A stretch of DNA of 64,000 nt from Rhynchopus sp. YZ270_cl-10 (lineage: Eukaryota; Euglenozoa; Diplonemea; Diplonemida; Diplonemidae), in the NCBI GenBank assembly GCA_964035575.1, contig OZ037836.1, positions 1,798,001 through 1,862,000 of the forward strand, written 5' to 3'. Under the pieces are notes generated by a model that was given only the letters and a program-made list of their open reading frames with translations, did not search any database and had not been told where the DNA came from. Made by a program: the position numbers and the translations under genes. Of the stretch, positions 43,261 to 52,463 are shown piece after piece (within the stretch, counting starts at the first letter, position 1; each line of letters starts with the position of its first letter).

Positions 43261-46125
43261 ATGTTTTCGTACATGGTGTCGAAGTCACGTCCAGCCTCCA
43301 CGCGGAGTATCCCGGGCAACGATCCGTCACACGGATCGGCCAAGTGGACGCCACACCCGCCGGCGCCTGTGTGCTGCAGGTCGTGGAACTGCTATTGCAG
43401 TGACGAGGTGACGGCGGCGGCGGAGCAGGCGCACTGGACTGAGGGGCTACGGCAGCCCGCCTACCCGGGGGCAGGCGGCATGAAGCGCAGTGCAGGGGAG
43501 GAGAGGAAGGATCCCGATGTCTTCATCGGAGTAGTGACGGGCGAGAAGGTGCGGGACACGACGGGGCTGTGTGCGCTGGCGCGTGATGCGACGGAGGAGG
43601 AACCAGGAACGCACTGGGAAGTAACCCGCCGCCTGGCAAACATCACCAAGGCAGAAGCCGCGTACGAGGGCATCCTGCTCGGGCTTCAAGGGGTGGCCGA
43701 CGGGTCGTACCCGAAGGGCACCCACGCGCGCGTGTGGGTCACGCACTTGGTGGTCTGGAGGCAGGTGGCTGAGGGGCACGCCTGCGACTCGTCGTTGCTG
43801 AAGCCGAGGCTGGAGAAGGTGAAGGCGCTGCTGGGCGAGTTGAAGAAGAGGGGGATAAGGGTATCGCTGCAGCACTGCGCGAAGGCGGGGAAGGGGATGA
43901 AGGAGGCAGAGAGCAACGCCCAGCTGGTTGCAGGAGGGGTGTACGCCGCAAGGGGATGCAGGACGGAGACGCTGGCAGCTGCCGTGCAGCCAGGTGTCAA
44001 GGGACACCTGGAAAGATGGGGGTTGCGATGGGAGGAATGTGGGGGCAAGGGGGACTGTCTGTTCCGGTCGGTGGCGTGGTCTGTGGAGCGGTCCCCGAAT
44101 GGTCACGCAGGCTTCCGCAGGCTCGCAGTTGAGGTGATGAAGGAGCAGAAGGCACACTACAGCCCATTTGTGGACGAGGGGTGCATTGATGCATACCTGG
44201 CAGGCATGGCGCAGCTGGGGACATGGGGGGACCATTTGTGTCTCCATGCGATCGCCAAGGTGATGAAGGTCCGCATTGTTGTGCTTGACGTTGGACCGGA
44301 GAACGCGCTACGGGCTACGCTGATCGACGGGCAGTCCGACGGGCAGCTGGCAGAAGGAACTCCGGAGAAGGCTAACCTCACCTTCACGGAGTCTGACGTA
44401 GTCCTGGGGTTCGAGGGGGTACACTACGGTGCTGTGGAATCGGCAGGGTTGAAGGTGGGGGAGGAACTTCTGTGCGCAGTGGGACAACCGCAACTGCACG
44501 TACCGGCTACAGCTGTGAAGGGGAAGAAGAAGGCGACGGCGGTGACCCAGAGCGCAGCGGAGGATGCACTGAACCTGGCGCCCCAGGGATGGAAAATACC
44601 GGTGTGGGATGCAGTGCCCAGCAATGTGGAAGGGGTGACGCAGGTGGCGGCAGTTGCGTGGAAGGCGAGCGAACTTCTGCAGGGGTTACAGTTGCTGCAC
44701 CAACTTCCGCAGATGGTGATTGTGTCCCGTTCGAAGTGTACGGGTGCAGCGCGCACGAAGAAGGCGAAGGTGGCGGTGAAGACGGAGCGGGGAGCAAAGG
44801 TGGAAGAAGTGTGGCTGTCGTCCATGACAACTAACTTGGACGACGTGGTGAAGCCGGTGGAGAGCACGTTCTCGAGCAAGCTGATTACGCTGATGGGCAG
44901 AACGATGTTGCTCCAGGGGGAGGGGCGCACAAAGGGAGAGCAACGCATGCGTCGGTGGTACGGGTTGCAGGGGGTGCGGTGTGGACGCGGCTTGGAGAGA
45001 GGAGGATGGATGGAGATGTCTGTGGACGTGACGGAGGACATGGTGTGCGCCATGCTGAGGAGAAGCGGACGGGAAGGGGTGTTTGTGCGGCACCTCTTCC
45101 AGGCAAAGGAGTACGGGGACTGTGGGTTGTTGTGGAAGGCGGAACCGCTGGAGTCTGCTCTGGCACGGCTGGACCTTGTTGAGGAGAACATGGAGGATAG
45201 CGTGCGCGGACTCGCCGTAGGGGAAGGGGGCTACGCGGTGCGGGTGATGAAGGGGGACTTGGAGGCTGCGAAGAGGCTTCTTGTGCAGGAGGACGTCGTC
45301 GTGCAGGGACACAGGTACGAGATTGGGGGAATTCCGGCGAACACGTCGGTCCAGCTGTTGTGTGAGGGGCTGGTGAGGGAGGCGAGCTGGACGGTGAAGG
45401 TGCTGTCGCGAGGGCACAAGTGGACGGTTACGTCGGATGTGCCGTGCCCGAGCACAGAAGGGGTGCTGGAGGTGGGTGGATTGGTGTTGACGGTGTGTGC
45501 GGTGAAGGAAGGGCGTCGTGTGCAGAAGGTGGGTGCGAATCCGTGGGGTTTCCCTCTGGCGCAGTTCCCAGTACCGAGGCAAGGAGCAGCAGAGAGCGGC
45601 GCTGGCACGTGGGCGGCTAAGGCGAGGGGATACGCACCACCTGCAGCTCGACCCCACCCTGCAACAGGGGCACCGGCGGCTCCGGCACCTCCCGCAGCTT
45701 CATCAGCAGCGCAGGACGAGATAGAGATGATGAAGAAGGAGATGAAGGAATTGCGGGAGATGATGAAGGGCGTCATGGAGCAGCAGAAGGAGATGTTGGA
45801 GGCACAGAAGCGGATGATGGGACAGCCGCAGCAGTCGGCACCAGTCGCGCAACCGCCGCAGCCTCTCGACATGGAACAGCTCAGAGCAGAATGTGCTGAG
45901 ATGAAGGAGACGGTGCAGCAGTGCAAGGACCAGAACGTGCAGCTGGCAGCGGAGAGCAAGCGGCTCACGGAGGAGAACGAGGCGCTGAAGAAGGCAGCTC
46001 GCGAGGCCAAGGACAAGGCCAGGGATGCTCAAGATCGTGGCGGTGAGGAGAAGAAGAAAGATACGACGACGGACGAGAACAGCCGCCCCCGCGACACGGA
46101 CAATAACCGAGAAAGGTCGTATTAA
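43261..46125 (+). CDS. LINE ORF1: RNase H-like, OTU protease-like and coiled-coil protein
   Basis: 954 residues from the ATG at 43261; MKRSAGEE at 43480 is another possible start. About residues 87-230 resemble an RNase H fold (VFIGVVTGEKV.., KAEAAYEGILLGLQ, KEAESNAQLV), although the usual aspartates are not all evident. Residues 255-395 are OTU-like: GGKGDCLFRSVAWSV with candidate catalytic Cys266, then AQLGTWGDHLCLHAIAKVMK, ending VHYGAVE with candidate His388. OTU enzymes cut ubiquitin or related chains; here the target is unknown. A basic and RNA-binding-like middle follows, then an Ala/Pro-rich hinge and a long coiled coil (EIEMMKKEMKELREMMKGVM) with a charged end. It is probably the particle protein that binds LINE RNA. 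Codon use is GC-rich, unlike the AT-rich spacers. Confidence 0.8.
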   Translation: MFSYMVSKSRPASTRSIPGNDPSHGSAKWTPHPPAPVCCRSWNCYCSDEVTAAAEQAHWTEGLRQPAYPGAGGMKRSAGEERKDPDVFIGVVTGEKVRDTTGLCALARDATEEEPGTHWEVTRRLANITKAEAAYEGILLGLQGVADGSYPKGTHARVWVTHLVVWRQVAEGHACDSSLLKPRLEKVKALLGELKKRGIRVSLQHCAKAGKGMKEAESNAQLVAGGVYAARGCRTETLAAAVQPGVKGHLERWGLRWEECGGKGDCLFRSVAWSVERSPNGHAGFRRLAVEVMKEQKAHYSPFVDEGCIDAYLAGMAQLGTWGDHLCLHAIAKVMKVRIVVLDVGPENALRATLIDGQSDGQLAEGTPEKANLTFTESDVVLGFEGVHYGAVESAGLKVGEELLCAVGQPQLHVPATAVKGKKKATAVTQSAAEDALNLAPQGWKIPVWDAVPSNVEGVTQVAAVAWKASELLQGLQLLHQLPQMVIVSRSKCTGAARTKKAKVAVKTERGAKVEEVWLSSMTTNLDDVVKPVESTFSSKLITLMGRTMLLQGEGRTKGEQRMRRWYGLQGVRCGRGLERGGWMEMSVDVTEDMVCAMLRRSGREGVFVRHLFQAKEYGDCGLLWKAEPLESALARLDLVEENMEDSVRGLAVGEGGYAVRVMKGDLEAAKRLLVQEDVVVQGHRYEIGGIPANTSVQLLCEGLVREASWTVKVLSRGHKWTVTSDVPCPSTEGVLEVGGLVLTVCAVKEGRRVQKVGANPWGFPLAQFPVPRQGAAESGAGTWAAKARGYAPPAARPHPATGAPAAPAPPAASSAAQDEIEMMKKEMKELREMMKGVMEQQKEMLEAQKRMMGQPQQSAPVAQPPQPLDMEQLRAECAEMKETVQQCKDQNVQLAAESKRLTEENEALKKAAREAKDKARDAQDRGGEEKKKDTTTDENSRPRDTDNNRERSY

Positions 46126-49100
46126 TCACGACCGTGGGCCTTGCCCCACTAAAGATAGTGTGCAGCAATGTGACGGCGCTGCAGACAGGCGGGAGCTCTC
46201 TGCTGAAGGTTGCGGAGGATGCTCACGTTGTTCTGGTACAAGAGACAAAGTGCACCGTGACGACGCAGAAGCGCCTCTCCATCGAGTACCGCGAGCAGGG
46301 TTGGCAGGTGGTGTGGGGTAAGGAGTTGCCGGAATGGAGGTCGGCCGAAGAAGCGAAATCTGGTGGTGTTGCGATTCTGGTGAAAGAGGGAATACCTGTG
46401 CTCACGAGCCCGCCCTCCTCAACCTTGGAAAAGAACCTCTGGGACTCAACGCGATGGGTGAAGGCGAAGGTGGCGTACGGCAAAGGCAACGAGTGGATCG
46501 ACGTGACCTCCGTCTACGCGCCGTCGGCGGACCCGGAGGCTAGGGAGAAAATACTTGGCGAGGTGATGGAGGCTGCTGCAGAGCTTGGTGATATTCCTGG
46601 GGTGATTGGTGGGGATTTCAACGCAGGTCCAGGGAAATCAGGTGTGCTGGCTGCTACACTGGACACAGGATGGTGGAAGGACACTGCCGAAGAGCACGCA
46701 AGGGTGCTTGGGACGACCCCGGACAACACCTACTTCTCGGTGAAAGACGGCAAGGAGATCCGCAAGAGGCTCGATTACGTTCTGCTGAACCGAGCTGCGT
46801 GCACAGGGCTGTCGTCTGTGAAGGTTGTCCACGACTCTGGGCTCCCGCAGCACAGACCGGTAGAGATAGCGCTGGATGTAGGTGCGTACAGGCAGATCGT
46901 GCTCGCGTACACTCTGCCGAAGCAGTTCCCTTTGGACAAGTGTGGACAAGGCGTGAAGAATGCACAAAAGGCGTTTGCGAGCAAGGAGCTGCAGTGGGGG
47001 GCGCTTCAACACCCTCAGGATAGGTGGATACAGTGGAACAAGTGGGCAGAGGACTTCTTGCTGCAGGCGTGCGAAGGCGAGATTGAGGGCCCGACGAAGG
47101 CGTATTGCGGAAGAGGCAAAACGTTTGACCCGAAGCCGAAGCACCGGACTGCGAAGCAGAGCAAGGAAGGGGACGCTCTGACAGTGAGCCAGAGAAGGCT
47201 GACGAAGAACGTGGGCAGGCTGGAAGAATGTCGGCTGTGGTACGTGAGGAGCAACGGTGGTGTGCCGCCACATGACGTGTGCAATTGTTGGAGCAAGGCG
47301 CGGAAGGAACTGCGTGTTCTGCTGGACGACGACTCACTGCAACAGGATATGCCTAGCGAGGAGGCTTTGGTGGATCTGTGCAGAGCCGTGCGAGTGAAGG
47401 TGTCAACGCTTGCGGACCGAGTGAAGCGGAAGCGACTGGAGGACTGGCGGCAGCGCCTACGGGATGCATGGCACAATGCTCCCAAGGCGATCTTCAAATA
47501 CTGCAAGGACGAACAGTACAGGAAGATGACTGCCCTGAAGAACGAGGATGGGAAGTTCACCGCCAACGCTGAGGAGATGGACACCCTCCTGCATGAGGCG
47601 TGGATGCCGATTCTTCGCCGATATGCGGAAAAGCCAGAGCCCGACTGGGGTGCGTTTAGGGAGAAGTTTACAGAAGACATCGCAGGCAAGGGGCAAGCGA
47701 TGCAGATGGACAGGCTGACGGGGAAGGAGTTGCAGCAAACTCTGGGGAGGATGAAGACACAAACTTCTGCTGGGGTGGAGGGTTGGCGCATGGCAGAGCT
47801 GAAGGCGCTTCCTCTGGTGCTGCTCGACAGGCTGGCAGATGTGTTTGATGCGATTGAGTGTACGGGGGAGTGGCCGCCTTCTTTGATGAGAGCACTCATT
47901 GCGCTCATCCCCAAAGGGGAAGACGACACCCCGCTGAAGCAGCGACCTATCACGATCACTTCGTGTATCTACAGACTGTGGGCGGCAGCGAGGTTGCGAA
48001 GGCTGATAAAGTGGCAGGAAAGCTGGATTGGTGAGCAACAGCACGGCTTCAGAGCAGGACACAGCACTGCACACCTGTACTGGCATCTGTCGCTCAAGCT
48101 GGAGAAGGCGGTACTGTCGGGTGACGACACAGACCAGGTATGGGGCTTCACGATCGACTACGCCAAATGTTTCGATCGTGTACCTCATGAGATTGTGCTA
48201 TCGCTGGCGGAGGAGTGGGGCGCGCACTGGCGTATTCTTGGACCACTGAGGGCTGCGTACACTGCCATGGAACGCCGCTTCAAGTTGGGAGACGTAGGTG
48301 TGGGAGGCACCTTTCGTACGACAAATGGTATCCTGCAAGGATGCCCACTTTCTGTCGTGCTGTTGAACGCGCTGATGGCGGTGTGGGGATCTGCAGTGAC
48401 GAGAAGGACCGGAGCAATCGCCATGGGGTACGCTGACGACGTGTATGCTGTGGCGAACACGGAAGCGGAGGTGCATGGTGCTGCGAGGGTGACGAAGGAG
48501 TTTATCACTGCTGCGGACATGGAGGTCAAGGCAGAGAAGTGCGTAGGGTTTACCTCGAAGGAGGGAACAAAGACGAAGTTTGGACTTGGCGACGGGCTCT
48601 TCCCCGACAAGAAGCAGTTCGGGGCGGTTGGAGCAGACATTTTGGCAGGAAAGGGGAACTTCGGGCCCATCGCGCGTGAGCGTGCGGTTACTGCGCACCG
48701 TGTGTTTACGAGGGTTTCGAGTGTGCCTTTATCCTTCACTGAGAAGGCACTTATTGGCGCAAGGGGACCAATGATGGCAGCGTTGCATGGGTGCGAAGTG
48801 ACAGACTTCTCAAAGCAGACCATAGAGACGCTGAGGCAAGGGGCAGCACTGGCAGTCTGGGGGCAGGGCAGGAAGCAGCGCACGCTGAACATTGTGTGGC
48901 ATGTGTTATCTCCGGTTGGGATTGATGCGCCAGCGGAGATTGTGCAGAGGAGGATGGCGGCCTTTCTCCGACTGACAGAAGATGACGGCATGCGGAGAGA
49001 AGCAGAAGAAGTGTGGAGGCTGGCACATGACCGAAGAGCGGAGCGGGAGGTGAGGCGGCGTGACAGGGCTTCAGATCTGGCACGTCTCCGGCGCGAGAAC

Positions 49101-50900
49101 CCTGGGGTTGCCAACCCAAGGGTTACTGAAGTGCACAAGAAGGGTGTGATAGAGTTGTTGTGGGACGACCTGGAGCGATACGGATGGCGGTGGAGCAGCT
49201 TCGACTTCTGGACCACACACATCGGGTTGAGGGTGCACGTTCGTCTGTGGGACAAGGGCAAATGGCTGCATGAGCTGAGAGAGGGCATCCGTGCACACGC
49301 GTACCGCCTGACAGTGACGACGAGGCCGTCGATGCAGGGCATTGAGGGAGGTGTGGATCGCCAGGCGACGAACGCAGTGTGGAAGGACCGCACGACCGAC
49401 AGATACCTGGCGGGCGCGATACGCGGAGCCTTGTCGGGCTCTCAGTTGGTGGGGGTGCAGCTGCTGAGGAACAAGGAGGTGGAGACTTCGTTGTGCCGAT
49501 ACTGTGGTGAGGCGATAGAGGACCGGAGACACGCTTGGTGGTGGTGCCCGCAGTGGGACGAAATTCGTGGAGAGGACATCGGAAAACTCCGGGTTTTGCT
49601 CAAAGACGCACCCCCGTGCTTCTTGGACTTTGGCCTGGTGCCGACGATATTCTTGCAGGAGCTGAGTGTTGCGGAGAGAGAGCAGACGGTGCGTCGTGTG
49701 CAACTGATGCTGGTCAGCATCGCGCTGGCAAGGCAGAAGTACGACGTGGAACATGGGTTTTCGCAGAAGAAGAAGAAGCAAGCGGTGGTGGGCCAATCCC
49801 TTTTTCCTTGGGGCTGGAATCCTCAGGAGGGTGCAGTGCTTGAGAGCTACAACCCGCTGGAGAACGTACTGTGGGGGAGCAAGTACATGAAGAAGAGTCC
49901 ACGCTGGACGGAAGACCACTTCTGGGCGCTGAAGGCATGGCTCGCTGCATTGCGTTGGCCTGATGGCACAACGCCCCCCATCACGCAGCTCGAGCTCATG
50001 CTGGACTTTGAGATCTTCTCGGGGTTGGACGTACCGGGTGAGACGGTGTTGAAGAGGGCCGAATCTTTTGGTGCCATGATGCGGACGGCGAAAACTATGG
50101 CGCATGGAAGGGACGTATGGAAAGGAGTGGAGAAGAGGGAGGTGCACCACTTACAGGAACTGGGTGCGGGGATCATGACGGGGTATTCTGTGCGACCTGT
50201 GCTGACGCATGCGGCGGGGGTTGAAGGATACCTGAAGGAGTTGCAGGAGAAGGCGACGTCGCGGAGAGCACTCTCCCGACAAAAGGAAAAGACGAAGGCG
50301 AGGTGGGGTGACGACGCGGATGTGGCTCATACTTCCACTCCGGAAGAACGCTCAGCAAAGAACGAACGCTGGAAGGAAGCGAAGGAAGAGCAGAAGCAGG
50401 CAGAGGAGGTGCGTAGTAGAGCTGCGATAGCTGCAGTTGCGGCAGAGCAGATTCGACGGCAGGAGGCACGCAGGCGGCAGACACCGGCTGTGCGTGTGGA
50501 CGTAAGGAGGAAGGTGGGGGCCATGCGGGTGTGTGACATACACACCAAGATGCGATGCGGGGACTGCGAGCACAACAACATCTCCATCACGGCGTGTTGT
50601 GCGACGCACCATTGTGATGAGCTTATTTTGGGTGACTGTGTGGAGGCGCGTGAGGCGTGTGAGGTGCATAACTTCTCGATGTGCGGACAGTGTGCGGGTG
50701 CGGGGAACGTGTCGATGAAGCAGTGCTGTCAGAAGCACCACAACTGTGTGGCCCACGGGAGGGGTGCTTGCGGTGCATGTGTGCAGGCGGGACGGAAGAG
50801 GAAGAAGGACGGATTGCCGATGCTGGCGTCTCCTCAGGCCTGTTGCGGGAAAGGGCACCACGACACGTCCCAGGGGCGTCTCGGGTTTGCCCCGCGATAA
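46107..50900 (+). CDS. LINE ORF2: endonuclease-reverse transcriptase
   Basis: The frame opens at 46107 inside the end of ORF1. No ATG lies near the start (GTG at 46134; KIVCSNVTALQ starts the endonuclease), so translation may depend on ORF1, for example by reinitiation or frameshift. Counting from 46134: endonuclease residues about 5-245 (VQETKCT, SVYAPS, IGGDFNAGPG, RLDYVLLN, QHRPVEIAL). Reverse transcriptase about 500-800 (ALIPKGED, FTIDYAKCFDRV with Asp675, GILQGCPLS, GYADD at 765-769). A CRYCGEAIEDRRHAWWWC finger lies at 1121. The C-terminal 120 residues carry about three C-x2-H-x4-CGxC...CCxxHH modules from residue 1467. It nicks target DNA and copies the LINE RNA there. Confidence 0.88.
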   Translation, partial: PRKVVLITTVGLAPLKIVCSNVTALQTGGSSLLKVAEDAHVVLVQETKCTVTTQKRLSIEYREQGWQVVWGKELPEWRSAEEAKSGGVAILVKEGIPVLTSPPSSTLEKNLWDSTRWVKAKVAYGKGNEWIDVTSVYAPSADPEAREKILGEVMEAAAELGDIPGVIGGDFNAGPGKSGVLAATLDTGWWKDTAEEHARVLGTTPDNTYFSVKDGKEIRKRLDYVLLNRAACTGLSSVKVVHDSGLPQHRPVEIALDVGAYRQIVLAYTLPKQFPLDKCGQGVKNAQKAFASKELQWGALQHPQDRWIQWNKWAEDFLLQACEGEIEGPTKAYCGRGKTFDPKPKHRTAKQSKEGDALTVSQRRLTKNVGRLEECRLWYVRSNGGVPPHDVCNCWSKARKELRVLLDDDSLQQDMPSEEALVDLCRAVRVKVSTLADRVKRKRLEDWRQRLRDAWHNAPKAIFKYCKDEQYRKMTALKNEDGKFTANAEEMDTLLHEAWMPILRRYAEKPEPDWGAFREKFTEDIAGKGQAMQMDRLTGKELQQTLGRMKTQTSAGVEGWRMAELKALPLVLLDRLADVFDAIECTGEWPPSLMRALIALIPKGEDDTPLKQRPITITSCIYRLWAAARLRRLIKWQESWIGEQQHGFRAGHSTAHLYWHLSLKLEKAVLSGDDTDQVWGFTIDYAKCFDRVPHEIVLSLAEEWGAHWRILGPLRAAYTAMERRFKLGDVGVGGTFRTTNGILQGCPLSVVLLNALMAVWGSAVTRRTGAIAMGYADDVYAVANTEAEVHGAARVTKEFITAADMEVKAEKCVGFTSKEGTKTKFGLGDGLFPDKKQFGAVGADILAGKGNFGPIARERAVTAHRVFTRVSSVPLSFTEKALIGARGPMMAALHGCEVTDFSKQTIETLRQGAALAVWGQGRKQRTLNIVWHVLSPVGIDAPAEIVQRRMAAFLRLTEDDGMRREAEEVWRLAHDRRAEREVRRRDRASDLARLRRENPGVANPRVTEVHKKGVIELLWDDLERYGWRWSSFDFWTTHIGLRVHVRLWDKGKWLHELREGIRAHAYRLTVTTRPSMQGIEGGVDRQATNAVWKDRTTDRYLAGAIRGALSGSQLVGVQLLRNKEVETSLCRYCGEAIEDRRHAWWWCPQWDEIRGEDIGKLRVLLKDAPPCFLDFGLVPTIFLQELSVAEREQTVRRVQLMLVSIALARQKYDVEHGFSQKKKKQAVVGQSLFPWGWNPQEGAVLESYNPLENVLWGSKYMKKSPRWTEDHFWALKAWLAALRWPDGTTPPITQLELMLDFEIFSGLDVPGETVLKRAESFGAMMRTAKTMAHGRDVWKGVEKREVHHLQELGAGIMTGYSVRPVLTHAAGVEGYLKELQEKATSRRALSRQKEKTKARWGDDADVAHTSTPEERSAKNERWKEAKEEQKQAEEVRSRAAIAAVAAEQIRRQEARRRQTPAVRVDVRRKVGAMRVCDIHTKMRCGDCEHNNISITACCATHHCDELILGDCVEAREACEVHNFSMCGQCAGAGNVSMKQCCQKHHNCVAHGRGACGACVQAGRKRKKDGLPMLASPQACCGKGHHDTSQGRLGFAPR

Positions 50901-50979
50901 CGAAGGTGGTCACGTGGCGCCTTTCTCACCTCTCAGTTCATCTGAGAAGGTGGGGATGGGTCACGTCAACAAGTTTAAT

Positions 50980-50996
50980 CTCATTGACCACACTGG
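50980..50996 (+). repeat. LINE target-site duplication, right copy
   Basis: CTCATTGACCACACTGG, identical to 43204-43220. The LRR gene resumes with ATATGTCAGGGTGG. Confidence 0.85.
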
Positions 50997-51529
50997 ATAT
51001 GTCAGGGTGGAACAATGTAAGGCACATAGGAGACGACTTTCTCTCCTACTGCAGCGCATTGCGAACCCTTGACTTGTCTGGGTGGAACAATGTGACGCGG
51101 GTTGATGAGCGCTTTCTCTTCAGCTGCACCTCATTGACCACACTGGATATTTCTGGGTGGAACAATGTGACGCAGCTTGGGTTTCGTTTTCTCTCCTGCT
51201 GCAGCGCATTGCAAACCCTTGACTTGTCTGGGTGGAACAATGTAACGCGGGTTGATGAGTCCTTTCTCTCCTCCTGCACCTCATTGACCACACTGGATAT
51301 TTCTGGGTGGCACAATGTAAGGCAAATAGGGAGGCACTTCCTCAAGAACTGCAGCGCATTGCGAACACTTGACTTATCTGGGTTGACGACTGTTCAGCAC
51401 ATTGAGGCAGACTTCCTAAAAGGATGCAACATACCCACAAGCAGCATCAACGTCACCGGATCGAGCAGTGTTGTGTCAGAATATGTGCAGATCCATAGCG
51501 GTAGCCTCTGCAAATGTGTGTGCATGTGA
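50997..51529 (+). pseudogene. Ubl-LRR class B copy 9, 3' half
   Basis: Continues the split gene with about six LRRs (DMSGWNNVRHIG, GWNNVTRVDERF, GWNNVTQLGFRF, GWNNVTRVDESF, GWHNVRQIGRHF, GLTTVQHIEADF), then SINVTGSSSVVSE and the end HSGSLCKCVCM. No start of its own. Its tail and last unit resemble copy 2. The 3' flank is the GTGCATCTTTCGAGAGG type. Confidence 0.85.
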
Positions 51530-52254
51530 GGCATGTGCATCTTTCGAGAGGCTTGGCGCTCATTGCGATGTTCAGGGAACGAATTTTACATTGCACGTGA
51601 CACTTTGCCCCTACCAAAAATATGAAACTAGTGATATCTTTTTTTATGCCCGGTTCTTTGCATCCTTGCGTGCGTACACTGATACAACCAAGCATGTTGT
51701 TTTATACTAAGTTACGACAAATGCTTTGTCACAACACAGTTTTGTGGTGGGAAATGACTCTTTCATGAGCCAATTGTCTTTTTCTATGCAACATGTTAGA
51801 CCGTTTGGTCTGGGAGGGTTTAGGGTTCTTCTCTGTCTCAGTGATATGTTGAGCAATTACGAGAGGTGTTTGCCGTATTTTATTAGGACAAATACTTTGT
51901 GGTGGGAAATGATTAAAACATCTGAGACTTGTAGTTTATTCCTTTCCCCTATTATTGTGCACTCACCTCATTTCTGTACTTCAAGCAAAAGGGGTTTTTC
52001 CTTGTTGACATTAATTTCTGGGCGTGTTGCAGAGAACTATATAAAATGGAAGAAGCCTGTTCATTCAAGTTCAAGGTGGTTTTCCTCGCAACCGCGTGTG
52101 GTGACGTTTCTGCGTTCGTACGACCTCCACCAATGCTTTCCTCCACGCACTCCGTGCCTTCTTCCCACCATGATTGCCTCCTTCAGTGTTCTGATGTCCT
52201 CTCCTCCTCCCACAACCCCACCACACAACAGAGCAACACAAAAAAGAAGACAAA
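51530..52254. other. Intergenic spacer with dispersed repeat; class A leader
   Basis: 51530-51600 is a class B 3' flank. 51885-52005 is the plus-oriented copy of the repeat at 13976. A shorter relative of its first part (TTTGTGGTGGGAAATGACTC) lies at 51742. The last 60 bases before ATG are C- and A-rich (CTCCTCCCACAACCCCACCA). No gene. Confidence 0.5.
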
Positions 52255-52463
52255 ATGGACGTAACCATCAAGGGGTACGACGACAACTCGTTCATGATCG
52301 AGGTGGGTGTGGATGACACAACGGAGACGATGCGGCAGAAGGTGGCGTCTGCAGTGGGGTTGGCTGAGGACAGCTTCCACATGGGCTTCGGAGGGAAGGA
52401 CGAAGGAGACGACATCACGCAGCTGAGTGCTGGAGACACAATCATCCTCACGAAAGCTACGAA
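52255..52463 (+). pseudogene. Ubl-LRR class A copy 10, 5' part, split by a LINE fragment
   Basis: The Ubl domain MDVTIKGYDDNSFMIEVG is the most diverged head in the cluster (FHMGFGGKDEGDDITQ). It reads to TIILTKAT, where the LINE fragment starts at 52464. The coding text resumes at 53315 in the same register relative to the 18-base duplication. Confidence 0.8.

Larger units (their letters stand above)
43221..50979 (+). mobile_element. Full-length APE-type LINE with OTU-bearing ORF1
   Basis: 7,759 bases between exact 17-base duplications. The 5' part before ORF1 is short (about 40 bases to the first ATG). ORF1 covers 43261-46125 and ORF2 46107-50900. The 79-base 3' part ends AACAAGTTTAA without a poly-A tail. 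ORF2 order is AP-like endonuclease, reverse transcriptase, CCHC finger and Cys/His-rich end. All catalytic motifs seem kept and both frames are open, so it looks recent and potentially complete. I cannot assign the clade with confidence; it does not have the usual ingi layout, as the RNase H-like part is in ORF1. Confidence 0.88.

Noticed and set aside
43221-43411. Read-through of split class B copy 9 into the LINE as a novel C-terminus
   Set aside because: The extra residues are the LINE 5' end in a non-coding frame. It is a by-product of the insertion.
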